38,878 nucleotides of DNA, taken from NCBI GenBank assembly GCA_000827265.1, contig KN834871.1, positions 72,001 through 110,878 of the forward strand, read 5' to 3'. Under the pieces are notes generated by a model. It did not search any database and had not been told where the DNA came from. It was given only the letters and a program-made list of their open reading frames with translations. Positions 1 through 10,857 of the stretch are shown here, in pieces. The DNA is from Collybiopsis luxurians FD-317 M1 (Eukaryota > Basidiomycota > Agaricomycetes > Agaricales > Omphalotaceae). Every line of letters begins with the position of its first letter. Positions within the stretch are counted from its first letter, which is position 1. Made by a program: the position numbers and the translations under genes.

Positions 1-1096
1 GGGTATGGTGAGAGGCTGCATGTAGCTTTGCGCTGGAGTTTGGGAATTACAGGTATCTGCTTTGGAGGCACAATTTTCTGAAATAGGTATTAAAGTTTAG
101 GGCCGTTCATATGTTCAATTCTCTTGTTTGCCTAATGAATTCATCTATGTGGCCAGTTTAAGCCCGGGGGAGATTTTGTGGAGCACTCTGTCCACGCAAG
201 TACGAGCCAGATGGAAATACCCTAGCTAGAACAAAGGAGAAAAGTTTTGTTCCTCTGGCTCTTTGTCTCTAGTAAGACTCTGAACCGTTCCGTATACGGT
301 AATGGTCATAATATCTACGGTCTTCCTACTAGTACCCGTATCGTACTCGAGTCCCGCCTGACGTTCTTTGACGGTTCGGTCATAAGTCATGTTCAACCGT
401 AGGGAGGCACGGTGAACTCAATGTAAAATAGTATGTCCGTACTAAACAATGCAAAAACAATTAGTACATTCCTCTATGTCTTGACTCTTTATTGCCGACT
501 CACGAGTAGTAGTAGCAGTAGTAAGTAAATAGTGCAAGATAATATATGGAGCCATATAAGCAGTCACTTCACAGCAAGTGAAATCTTCCAATTGACCTCT
601 TGATTGAGTCTTTCTGAGTACGTCTTTCCACAGTTTTGTTGACATGAAAGGACCCAATTACTGGAAAGCTATTTGAAATGACTACTGCAATGGGTAACTA
701 AGCCTTTGAAGTTACTTTCGAATGTTACTTGAGATTATAGAAAGAAATTGTTGGATAAGAACAAATATAAAATCAATAATGATAAAGTGGGGCTTATCGG
801 AGCCTGAAGACTGAGATTTTTAGAAGATTCCCTACCCGAATTCTTGAAGCCAAACTGGGTTGTATAAGCTGCCTCTAAATCCTTAAATGCTGTCAAGATT
901 CAATAATTGAATTCAAAGATATTGGAGCAAGTAAATAGTAAGTAGACAGTAGACAGTAGACCATAGGACACCCGAAGGGTTTAAATAACAAACAGATATT
1001 TGAAAAAAAATTGCCCAATGGATATGCATCAAGGGCATAAACAGAACAGCGATCAAATGAGCAGACAAGATCCATGAGTAGCTGATATAGGTCATT
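1..1096. other. left flank, no gene assigned
   Basis: No coding region can be supported here. Short open stretches exist on the minus strand, but none shows a recognisable motif, signal peptide or splice pattern. A small repeat of the type GTAGACA lies near 930-962. The sequence just below 1097 would be the 3' flank of the DUF6533 gene. Confidence 0.5.
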
Positions 1097-2804
1097 TCAA
1101 TCTTGAACATCCTCCTCCTCCATTACCTCCTCAGAGTCATCCAATGGTGCGCCAATATTCCCCAGAAAACTATTGGTTGCAAAGGTCAATCCTTCCGGTT
1201 GCTGTCCTGCGGAGGCCTGCGTTGCTCTGCTCATCTCTTCAGGTGAAGAGAATGTGCGCAAGTTGAGCATAAGGCGGCTAATTAGCATATTCGGTAGACT
1301 GCAATGGTCAAAGGATTAAAAACTGATTGGGACTGAGAGTGAGCCATTCACAAAATCATTACTTACATATCAAAAAACGGTACAATTATATCAAAGATTG
1401 TAGTTATCTGGTGTTGCACAGTGAGCAGGAACTTTGTATGAATGAAAATCCAAATTTTTATCGACATACAGTGGGTTTCATATACCAGTTAATCTAAATA
1501 AAATGAGGTTTATTAAATTCAATGGATGTTAGCAAAGTGATTGAAACAAACCAGTGTACCGATAGCCGCTAAAATCCCCATGACCAACATGAGTCTGTTG
1601 AAATTCAGCAGATTATTTTGTGAGATCACATTAGTTCATGAATGTTTTGAAACTGACAGGAAGTAAAGAAAACCTTTGATCAATGTATGAGTTTCAAATC
1701 TGCAGTTTCAAATGACCAATAACTTACCATCACGAAGAATTACCTGTGTAACACTGGCCTCCCCAAGCCTTTTCATTTCAATGGCATGGTGAAAAGTCTT
1801 CGCCAACGTTGCTCCAAAAATAAAGCTATTGAATGCCAAATCGATGAACGCGATACTGATTTGCTCTGACCGATGGGAAAATTAAAATGGCAAAAGGAGA
1901 TTTTTGGACAAAACTTACCTCTGAAATAATACAGTCGATATTGTGAATTAAACATAGTAAACACAGTTTTCAAATTTAACCAACCTTTCAAACAAATTGG
2001 CATCTCGAACAAATGATGCACAGCCTGAAAACTCTTCTATTGGGGATCCACTTGTAGATATTCCCATTCCCAATGTTTTACCCTGTTTAAAACAACTACG
2101 TCATTATGAAGACCGAGCTTATATGAGATTATTGAGCTTGCCAGTGTAGTCATAGAGAATCTAGAAAGTACGAATAGGCTAAGAACGGCCAGGATTTTTT
2201 TGTTCTTGTTGTATATAGCATATACCCGCAAAGCAAACAGACCTAGCATCCTCGTTGAGTGGATCAACTTTAATATCAAGAAAAAAGAGTATTACTGTTT
2301 GTAGCAGTTGTGGTTACCATTCCAACTACCTGAATTAACCAGTAAAGCATGTTGCATCTAACACCCAGTTTATAGGAACAAACATATGTGAAATGGATGA
2401 AAACTTACTTTTGGTCTGTACCCTCTCTCAAGTAATTGAAGGCCAAACTAGACAATAGATAAACAAAGAAACTGTATCTGTTGATAATGAATAAGACAGA
2501 TGTCCCTGTTTGTTTTTTCAACCATATCATGCGTATCTCCGTGAATAGTGTTCCAATTGCATCTACCATCCAAAGCGCTGAAGATGATTTGCAAAACATT
2601 ACAACGAGAATGAATAAGTGAATATTTAATTGTTACTTTCTCCTGTAACTTTGGAAAAGGGAGTCATTCGCACCTGTACAGGCAACATAGACATAGTTCC
2701 ATACCACCCTGATATTGTAAAATCATTGGTTATTTGTATGAAATATGAGTTGTAGTAGGTTAGACTTACCAGACTTTCAGTTCCTTGAGAACAGAGTCAT
2801 CCAT
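1097..2804 (-). CDS. DUF6533-family multi-pass membrane protein, intron-rich
   Basis: This is a spliced gene of the agaricomycete DUF6533 family, whose members are multi-pass membrane proteins of unknown function. I read exons at 2770-2804 (ATG at 2804), 2674-2708, 2409-2577, 2330-2357, 2082-2267, about 1990-2035, 1728-1865, 1552-1594, 1367-1431 and 1097-1298. Family marks are the early TEIRMIW and LFIINRY segments, the FALRVYAIYNKNKK helix end, the HAIEMKR...VILRDG segment, and the late ISRLMLNLR motif before an acidic tail. Most junctions keep frame (35+35+169 nt and onward). Two do not resolve cleanly: the step between the exons near 1990 and 1865, which needs a microexon or other splice, and the step from 1728 to 1594, which needs a weak GTTATT donor or a frameshift. 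It may therefore be intact with unusual splicing, or slightly damaged. Confidence 0.7.
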
Positions 2805-4119
2805 TGAGAGTCAGATCGAAAGTTACTAAGGAAATGTCGAGGTTCCCTCCATTTAAAGGAATCTGGATTACTAGATGTAAGGTTTCAGTATAGCCTATGA
2901 TATGACTAGCTACCCGGTGGGAAGTACGATAAATGTGTTTCTGCCGTTCCGGAAGGGCAGTTTCCTACCAGTGCCGTAGCTGAGACCGACAAAGCCTCAG
3001 ATAAGATCAAAGGGAGGCCAAGAAGTATAACAGATACGATTCTACTATTGCTGGAACTGAGTCTGGCAACACTCGATATTCAAACTGAAGTTGATATTTA
3101 TTCTCAGAAGAGGTCGGGATGATGCTGGGCTAAGAATTCGTACTGATGCAATTGGCCATCCATGTGTTGAGAATTTTTTTGGCATTTCACCGTTACTAGG
3201 CGAAGCTCACAAATGCTGCTGAAACAAAAAGCACAAGCAGTGCTTGGGACTCATAGAATTCAGGCACTTGTATTTACGGGTAGTCGGATTTACTACATGC
3301 CTGCCTTTGAGACAAGTCCTATTTTCAGAGGCCACAACTCACTGCAACAAAGAGGATGCGCCGTAAAAATGGTGCATTCATCATCATCTTAGGTTAAATG
3401 CCAATGCAGGGACTGTGAAACTAACCGAGAGTGAGTCAAGTACCGTCATTAGGATGAGAGTGTGGAATCAGGTTATACATTGTACTGGTCCACCCATGCG
3501 TGTACATCATTTATGCCACTGGGATGGTGTGCTCGAATGGACACCATCATTTTTTGAAGATCAGACCAAGACACCTGATAAGGTTACGTGGCTCAGTAGA
3601 GCACAGAAATACATGACACTAGAGCTTAACATATGGTAGGGAAGCTCACGTCGAATCATGTGTTTGATTCTGCACGTACTTACTAGGTGAGCAGCTTGCC
3701 ACACTGGTACGCACCACAGAAGGGAAGCTTGGAGCCTCAGGCTGCATATATGCTAGTTTAGGCTTTGTGTTATTTTTGGGTTCGTATACCATGAATCAAG
3801 GTCCCACAACCTCAGACATATCCGATCATGAACAATTCTGATGAATGAATCAAGGGGTGGGTCGGGTCTTACGAAAACTATTGATGGGCATGAGCGTTGA
3901 GACCAAGCCGATCTCAACTGCTCTCAAAATATGCCGACCCATTACCTGTATTGAATTTATTTGTGCCCACTGACCTGAGTTGATATAGATACCGACCGAG
4001 TTTAAAATATAAAATAAGTGTGCACTGATTTCACATTCCTTTGAAAATTAATGGTCATCGTACAACAGATGTCCATTCTGGATGATTTAATCTGTCCACA
4101 CAATCATCTCAACTCTCCT
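2805..4119. other. intergenic stretch, nothing assigned
   Basis: About 1.3 kb with no supported gene. A 74-codon plus-strand reading frame at 3415-3639 has no motif and is probably chance. The first few hundred bases include the 5' flank of the DUF6533 gene. Confidence 0.4.
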
Positions 4120-4918
4120 TCAACACCTCGTCGGCGTTCGGGTTGATTCCGGTGCAAGGGGTGGACCGAGGCTGTAAACGCCGGACGCTGATCTCGACCC
4201 TCTTTTGAGCCACACAAATACCTTGGGCACTTCTCTATGACACATAGCCACACTCTTTATGGTCGGCCGCGTAACTACCATATACGCAACGTCCGCACCA
4301 GTCTCACCACTCCCCAAAACCATGATATGCTTACCCTTGCCACACTGATGCCTCGTCTCAAACTCTGACGAGAGAAAGAATTTTGGAACATATTCAGTAC
4401 CATTTATTGGGGAACATCGGGTAGGACGTGTAACTCCGAACGCATAGCAACCGCATTGCATTTCCAAAACTGCAGACCCTCCGAAATTCCCTGGTTAGTT
4501 ATCACTCAGGGTGGCATAAGCAGTCGAATGCCCTACATCCCTTTGTAGAGTAACGGGCACGACGATAGTAGAGAGTCCAATGTCCAGCCATAACTCCGAA
4601 TGGAAACAGTAATCATTAAGATATCAAACGTAATGCTCGACGCGGAAAATACCATAATCTTCGGGCAACAGTCAAAATTCTGACTCGTTGTCAGCTGTTT
4701 CAATAACGTGAGCTGGAAATTATCTATGTTGCGTATCAATTCAAATCCCTACCTTTCAATATTTTGATGCCCTCTCCCGGAAGATTTCACTAACCTGCTT
4801 TATTCTCAAAAAAAATCGCTTCTGCAGGAGCTGGTACAAGAACTTCATGGGCGTGTAGGACGTGTATTAGAGTGACAAGGCCAGTTGGCCCCCCAGCAAT
4901 AATGGCTACATGGATCAG
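4120..4918 (-). pseudogene. flavin-containing monooxygenase-like relic
   Basis: Two coding traces on the minus strand look like pieces of one FAD/NADPH-dependent monooxygenase of the FMO type. Near 4800-4918 the translation gives an FAD-binding start, VAIIAGGPTGLVTL, in which the usual GxGxxG reads A-G-G-P-T-G. Near 4210-4400 it gives SSEFETRHQ, then GKGKHIMVLGSGETGADVAY, the NADPH-binding GxGxxG segment, followed by a conserved CHR. The segments normally between these, and the C-terminal half, cannot be followed; a stop falls soon after CHRE, and no ATG precedes the first trace in frame. Known members oxidise heteroatoms or ketones. I infer a decayed gene rather than a heavily spliced active one. 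Confidence 0.6.
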
Positions 4919-5664
4919 AAGGCTGAGGGTTTACGAAGTGTTAATGCACCCATACTGCGATTCGAGAAAAAGCAGGGGTTTCAAACTAGGTAAAAAAGGA
5001 CGAAGGGCCCTCCCGAAGTCAGTAATGTCTCCCGCTTATCAACGGAAGTTCCGTGGACCAGTGTCAGTAATGTCCTCCCAATGACAGTGACCGGAAGCTC
5101 AATCATCTCTTCATCACAAGCTTAAACCAGCCGCACGCGACAAACAATGAAGGAATATCCATAATCACGTCGGAACTCTGCTGATCAACCAGTCTGCCTT
5201 GGTCCGTAAGTCTCTGGGCACCATCGAGCACTATCCATCACCATCTATACGTTAGAAGCGGGTGTGTCAAACGTTATCGGATTAGCTTGGGTATGCAGAG
5301 CTGAGGGCGTCTCGAAGGCATATTGATAAGTTGTAAAAGGAAGATTATTGCTGGGACTGTGAAAGCCTACGTAGTGATCTGAAAAGAAGGGTGTAAGGCT
5401 TTGGCGAAAATCAAAGAAAAAATAAAACCTGGTTTCAAAATCAGTTGATATCAAGGATCAGTCACCTGCCCAAGTGAAAGTAAGCAGTCCTCAGACTCGG
5501 AACTCCGAGTGCTAATGGCATCAAATCTCCATGCCTGCTCAATGTGCGCCCATCTGGAGAGCTGAGCAAACAAAGAAACAAAGAAATCAAATTGAAATGT
5601 TCCAGCAAATGTAGACACAAATGAGATCAATTACCAGCCACCTACAGGTGCGAGAATAATCCTA
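4919..5664. other. intergenic stretch, nothing assigned
   Basis: About 750 bases between the monooxygenase relic and the stop of the Vps62-type gene. A 69-codon minus-strand frame at 5245-5454 has no recognisable motif. CG-rich like its neighbours. Confidence 0.4.
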
Positions 5665-7301
5665 CTAATCATCCCTCCGAGCCTCGACGTCATGCAACGG
5701 TATTTCCATACCCAACTTCTCGTACCCTCTCCTCCGATACCTCTTCATTGCCTCTCTGATCACATACCTCATCCCGACTGCAATACCCGCCCCAACTCCT
5801 ACCAACGCTGCCCCCGACATGCAAACCCTCCATCCTCTCAAACAACAAGGATATAGCGACATATACACCCCCACACCCCACTGTATCCAGCTCTTCTTAG
5901 GTCTCTGATCAGGAAATAGTCCCTTTCGTAGCAAATCCTTGGTTCGAGGACCTGTTGGTCCAGCGTTGAATCGTTTAAGGTTGAAGTATGGAACAGTTTT
6001 TTGGCGAGGGTCGGAGTCGGGGTATTGGTCGTCACCCCATCTTCCCGTATAGTATAAGAACGACGTAGGATATGTCGAAGCGGACTCGATGGTGGTGGTT
6101 AGAGGTGTCAGAGTAAAATTGGATGTTGGCTCGAGCTGATAAAAATACGCCGAAAGAATAGGATCCCACTTGTATCCAGCATCGCAATAGTCGATCAAGG
6201 CATCGTCGTGAATATGACTCCTTCATTGAAAAAGTTAGTAATGAAACATAAACTAGAGCCGAACATGACACAAACCCGGAACTTGCATAATTTGCATGCG
6301 AGCCAAGGGCGCTATACACAATCGGCTATAAAAGAGCGATTCGGTAGAAGCAGTGAGCTTGACATCGGAAGCTGTTTCCAAAAGTTCGGTTTCATACCCG
6401 TCCATCTTGTTTCGATACCTCTGGATCATCCCAGCCAAAGCCTTGCCCATCCGAATGTTGACTGTAATAGATCCCAGTTGGTTTTCTATCCACGAATTGA
6501 ATCATGTTGTGTTCCCTTAAACCCATCGAGGAACGAACGAATATATATCTGTACTTCCTCGTTGAACGAGTATAATATACACTCACCAATCTCCGATATG
6601 ATCACCAAAATGCATACCGTCTTGTACAGCCCGGTCGTCCTTGAAAAGACTATCAAGCGGTTCAAGAACTTGAGTGATGTTACCCCCTTGGTCGTAGGAA
6701 TAAAAGTAAAAGAAGAAAGCATCGATCTCCCTTGGAGTTTTCTCTACGAGAATAACAACACACGGAATAGCATTATGAATCTTTCCGGAAGAATCTGGTG
6801 TTTCGCCGTAGAGCCAAGACGGTAGAGGTAAGCTGATGGGATCATCATTAGACGTGAGGGAGACTTGCTGGTTGTGGTCAAATCCAACGCTGTTGAGATC
6901 GGCTAGGTTGTCTAGGTCTAATTTCGAGTTGAAGCTGGATATGGGCGTTTGATTAATCATTGGAGTGGTATGGCGGATATGAGTGAGTAGGTCGCTCGGC
7001 TTAAATGGGTCTTCGGAATGTAGCCAAACGAGTGGAGCTGCAGGGGCGAAGAGAGATACAGGGAAGGATAGGTCAGTAGATTGAAACGTTAAAAGCTGGA
7101 ATTGAGAGAAAAAAACCATACCGTAATTCAATACATATTCGGGAACTGTTGAGTTCGCTTTCGTCGGCAACGAGGACGCGGATGAAGTGGTTGCAGCCGC
7201 CAGGAACAATGCTGTCTTGAAACGAGTGAAGGAAACGAAAAAGTGGTCGTAGGAAGAGGACTTACAAACAATGGAACAGGGAAGTTCCTCTGACTGACCA
7301 T
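5665..7301 (-). CDS. Vps62-family secretory/vacuolar protein, six exons
   Basis: The exons are 7266-7301, 7122-7215, 6587-7037, 6398-6515, 6276-6325 and 5665-6220. All five introns are GT-AG and keep frame, giving 434 aa. The start at 7301 is chosen because it opens a signal peptide (MVSQRNF then LFTALFLAAA) that is completed across the first intron. The body has Vps62-type marks: APLVWLHSEDPFKPSDLL at about residues 44-61, GMHFGDHIGDWEHNMI across the third intron, and RPIVYSALGSHANYASSG across the fourth and fifth. A later WDPILSAYFY is followed by a hydrophobic helix at about 385-404, before a basic C-terminal tail. In yeast, Vps62 is linked to cytoplasm-to-vacuole protein traffic; the molecular role is not established. 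No frameshift or stop is seen, so this is the best-preserved large gene in the window. Confidence 0.88.
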
Positions 7302-8001
7302 ACGCAACACGATACACGAACGAGTAGAGCCGAAAAAAAAAGTTGGACAAATTTCAACCAGAGGTGGGTCGGTTTGACTATGTTTTAGGATGTTTGAAGA
7401 ATTCGCGCCTTGACTTGAAGCTCAGAAATTAACCTACAAATTTCTAACCTGTAAGAAGTCTCAGCTCGAGTCGCGTTTGCTTAAGGAGAGGGAAAAGAAA
7501 GCGTGGTGAGCGCTTAATGACCTTTTCGACACCGCCTTCTGACGTCGTCACCGGGCCGGCCAGAGACCATTGCCGACCGCAAACTCAGCAAAGCTTTCCC
7601 ACAGCGCGATCGTGGTTTTGTCTCGTCACTTGTGTCGTTATGTCAATGGAATCTCGTTCCAACAGAGACGTATTTTAACACACAAAGTATAACTCGTCAG
7701 CTTTTCTTTTCCTGGTAGCATAAAATGCCTGGGAATACTGATGAACCGGATAACTGATCTTTGGGCGCTCTCCACGACCTTTTTAGAGTGATTTATTTTC
7801 TCACCGTTTTTTCACAAAACAGTGACCGTTCGCAAGTTCCATGCCCCCGAGTCAGTCTTATATGGTCTTCACTAATACTTTCAGAACAGCGTAAGTCGAT
7901 TAGTATTTGGAATTGCATAGGAATTGTGGTATGTCATTCGTCTGCTGAGCCTCTCTAATCAGGATAGTCTGTGCTCTAGCATACATTGAAAATACAAGCA
8001 G
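7302..8001. promoter_or_regulatory. upstream region of the Vps62-type gene
   Basis: About 700 bases with no supported ORF. The part next to the gene is CG-rich. A TGACGTC palindrome at 7540-7546, inside TGACGTCGTCA, resembles an ATF/CREB-type bZIP site. That functional reading is an inference from the motif alone. Confidence 0.3.
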
Positions 8002-8004
8002 TAA

Positions 8005-9079
8005 CACCGCGGGGATTTCACAATTACCAGTGCAGGAAAATGCTAAGGTAATCCAGAGGCTGAGAAAAAAAATCCCTCAGTTACTGCCCCGAAATGATTA
8101 AATATAGTGTTAGAATACTTTTAATCAGAAAAATATGGGGCAATGCAAAGGTAGTTTATCATAACCTTGAGCAAAGTGTGGTACCATTAACTTAAAAAGG
8201 ATGCCACTGGCAAGCCAGATCTGCCCCCCGAAGAATCGAAAAAATAGTATATAACAATGTGTTGGGGTACTGTATGAAGATTATTTAGCCTATCCTCCCT
8301 GCAATATTCCAGACTATTTACTTAGAAATGAGCATGAAATAATTCAAACTAAAAGCTCATTAGCCTTGCTGCAAATTTGAAGAATTTGCTTCATAAAGCT
8401 TCCACGCAAAAAACTTGGAAGTTCTTTAAATAACCTCGGCAAGGTTATGGATTGGCGATGTCGAGATGCCGAGATGGCGTGATATCACCGACATCGAGAT
8501 GTCGAGATGGTGTGACTTTGTCGATGTCGAGACCGGTCAAAGCAAGTCATTTGATTGCACATTCAGAGTTTGATGTCACTTCATTTGGACATCTCGAATC
8601 TGCGATGTCTGCGATGTCATGCCGTCTCGGCATCTCGACGTCCCGATGTCTTGACATGCCGATCCATAACCTCGCCGAGGTTATTTAAAGAATTTCCAAG
8701 TTTTTTGCGTGGAAGCTTTATGAAGAAAATTCTTCAAATTTGCAGCAAGGCTAATGAGCTTTTAGTTTGAATTATTTTATGCTCATTTCTAAGTAAATAG
8801 TCTGGAATATTGCAGGGAGGATAGGCTAAATAATCTTCATACAGAACCCCAACACATTGTTATATACTATTTTTTCGATTCTTCGGGGGGCAAATCTGGC
8901 TTGCCAGTGGCATCCTTTTTAGGTTAATGGTACCACACTTTGCTCAAGGTTATGATAAACTACCTTTGCATTGCCCCATATTTTTCTGATTAAAAGTATT
9001 CTAACACTATATTTAATCATTTTGGGGCAGTAACTGAGTGATTTTTTTTCGCACCGGTAATCGTGAAATCCCCGCAGTG
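8005..9079. mobile_element. CACTA-type foldback element, near-complete palindrome
   Basis: The two halves (about 8005-8520 and 8570-9079) are near-perfect inverted copies of each other and meet at a short CG-rich centre made of GATGTCGAGATG-like motifs. The outer ends read CACCGCGGGGATTTCAC on the left and, reverse-complemented, CACTGCGGGGATTTCAC on the right. The element is flanked by the 3-bp direct repeat TAA (8002-8004 and 9080-9082). CACTG/CACTA ends with a 3-bp duplication are the hallmark of the CACTA (EnSpm) superfamily. It carries no transposase and so is non-autonomous. The left arm has a roughly 30-bp insertion near 8037-8066 that the right arm lacks. A plus-strand ORF at 8452-8688 is a by-product of the central repeats. 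Confidence 0.85.
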
Positions 9080-9082
9080 TAA

Positions 9083-10404
9083 GGCCCTGGGCTAGGATAT
9101 GGGGCTGCTTACAAATACTTTAGTACTTAATTGTCTTTTTACTTTTGTGATATCCATGTAGATGGTGACTGTGAAAACATATCACCTGGCCACCACAATA
9201 ACGGTGACGACTCTCCTTTTTCCCGCCGACGGTGACAGAAGCACATTCCTCTTGACGATTCAACGATATGTTGCACGCCCGACTTTTAAACACCTTCTTG
9301 CTCTACCTAATGACATTAACACAGGCTGCACCTCGACGGCCAGTCCAACACACTAGCAGACCACTCAGCCAACTATTCTGGTCCTCCTTGCTTGACAGAA
9401 CTGGTGATCAGAGCTCTTTGCAGAGTAAATGCCTCGAGCGCAGTGCCCTTGCCGCTTTTGTATCTCAGGTAGAGTCTACGTCCATTCACTCACTCGTGTC
9501 ACAGCGGTATCTTAAATTTTCGCCTTTGAAGACCCGGGGGTCTTCGACAATTTAACTGTTAGGAGATCTCCAAAAAAGTGGCAGCACTTCATGATAGAGC
9601 TGAGGATGTGGAATACATTACGTCAGACCACTACTTTCGGAGCGTTGGTCTGCCTCTTAGCTGCGACTCCTTCCGCTTCGAGCGGTATCAACGAACATTC
9701 TAGTCATAATGTTCAAGTTAACTCTTCCTGCATTTCTCCTGGCGACCAAACAGCGTGAAGGCTTAGAAATTTCATGATTGTAAATACTAGGAATTCCTGG
9801 CAAGAGACCAATTCGTGGCCCAGGAGATTCATTTTGGGGTCGTGTATAAATGAGATACTTCCACCAGCCATCACAAAATCGTGCGGCAACTTGAGCATGG
9901 TACGTTTGTCTGCAATGTAAAATTTACACGCTTCAACTGCTCGTTTATCAGAGTAGCTTATCCTTCAGCTTCTTTAGCATTCAGTACCTCCAGCAGCGGA
10001 GGTTCCGCATTTATCACTCTCCTCACACATACCAAGTACAACGAGCTGCGAACGGCGACGCTAGCAGGACGTGCTCACCATTGAGTAGTGCTGCTTCCCT
10101 TGATACCGCTGATCTTGCCAGCCGAGATACGGTATTTATTGTAGGAGGTTCCATCGTCGGCGTATTTCAAGTTACTCCTCGATTAACACCAGGATTGATT
10201 CCAGCGGTCATCCAATATATGATCCCTCATTCTGAACTGAGAAACCCGGGGGCGTCAAACTTTTATGCGAGTCATTATTAAATAAAAACCAAGCCACCGG
10301 TATCACAGTAACAGAGAGTCCAAGCTCAGCTATATTACCTACATACTACTTCCTACAGCATCAATACTGCTGATAGGCAATGTTGCGCGGCAAAAGCAAT
10401 CTTT
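9083..10404. other. stretch with weak secreted-protein and dehydrogenase-like traces
   Basis: No gene is firmly supported. A plus-strand frame at 9268-9555 (95 codons) starts with a signal-peptide-like segment (MLHARLLNTFLLYLMTLTQA) but has no recognised domain. Around 9975-10060 and 10255-10300 two plus-strand snippets (GGSAFITLLTHTKYNELRTA, then NKNQATGITVTES) faintly resemble an NmrA-like NAD(P)-binding protein in order and spacing; if so, it is a decayed copy. A 61-codon minus-strand frame at 9713-9898 is also open but unassigned. Confidence 0.25.
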
Positions 10405-10803
10405 TTAAACCGTAGGCAGGGTCGGCAGAGTCGGCAGAGTCGGCGGACTCGGGATGCAAACCTACAACAAATTTCATCGTTAATTCATCTTGTCAGCGAG
10501 GATAGGTTTTTAACATCAACAACATACCCCGGCACAAACTAGACCGGCGCAGCAAGGGGTACCAGCGAGAATGCCGAAAATTCCTGTCGTGCAATCTTCC
10601 GTTTCAGCGGCACATGTGGTTTTCCTCGATTCGATCTATGATGCATAGCACAAAGGTAGCAATAATCAACTTGAGCGAATAGAAAGAAAATGCTGGGAAC
10701 GCCGTACTTCCAGAGGACTTGCTAAAGCACCGACATTAGATTCGAAAAGAGATTGCAAGAAGATGACAGAAGCGAATGCAAGAAGCTGAGTAGTAAAACG
10801 CAT
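10405..10803 (-). CDS. small secreted cysteine-rich protein with knottin-type spacing
   Basis: Three exons, 10708-10803, 10528-10635 and 10405-10461 (96, 108 and 57 nt), all join at codon boundaries with GT-AG introns of 72 and 66 nt, giving 86 aa. The ATG at 10803 opens a signal peptide of about 26 residues (MRFTTQLLAFASVIFLQSLF...). The mature part has exactly six cysteines with spacing C-X6-C-X12-CC-X4-C-X3-C, the pattern of an inhibitor cystine knot. The last cysteine lies just past the second intron and is followed by a proline tail with three repeats of TLP. A TATA box lies about 50 bases upstream. Small secreted knottins in fungi can act as effectors, inhibitors or antimicrobials; nothing here says which. 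No sequence relative is recognised, and the assignment rests on splice consistency, the signal peptide and the cysteine pattern. Confidence 0.75.
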
Positions 10804-10849
10804 GATAGTCGAATTGAGAGATGGGGACAATGTGAGACGAACTCACAAA

Positions 10850-10857
10850 CTTTTATA
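10850..10857 (-). promoter_or_regulatory. TATA box of the knottin-like gene
   Basis: TATAAAAG on the minus strand, about 47 bases before the ATG at 10803. Position and sequence fit a core promoter with a short 5' leader, which supports the chosen start. Confidence 0.55.

Noticed and set aside
170..441. Possible solo LTR starting TGTGGAGCACTC
   Set aside because: No matching CA end with a target duplication could be found, and no second copy occurs in the window.
442..657. A 71-codon minus-strand ORF ending in CFCIV, reminiscent of a mating pheromone precursor
   Set aside because: Pheromone precursors end in a CaaX box with cysteine four residues from the end. Here the residue four from the end is phenylalanine, and no pheromone-receptor gene lies nearby.
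8452..8688. Plus-strand ORF in the centre of the CACTA foldback
   Set aside because: It is made of the repeated GATGTCGAGATG motifs and their inverse; the frame is a by-product of the repeat.
10420..10455. CGGCAGAGT tandem repeat as a microsatellite or regulatory repeat
   Set aside because: It is fully explained as the TLP-repeat coding tail of the knottin-like gene on the minus strand.
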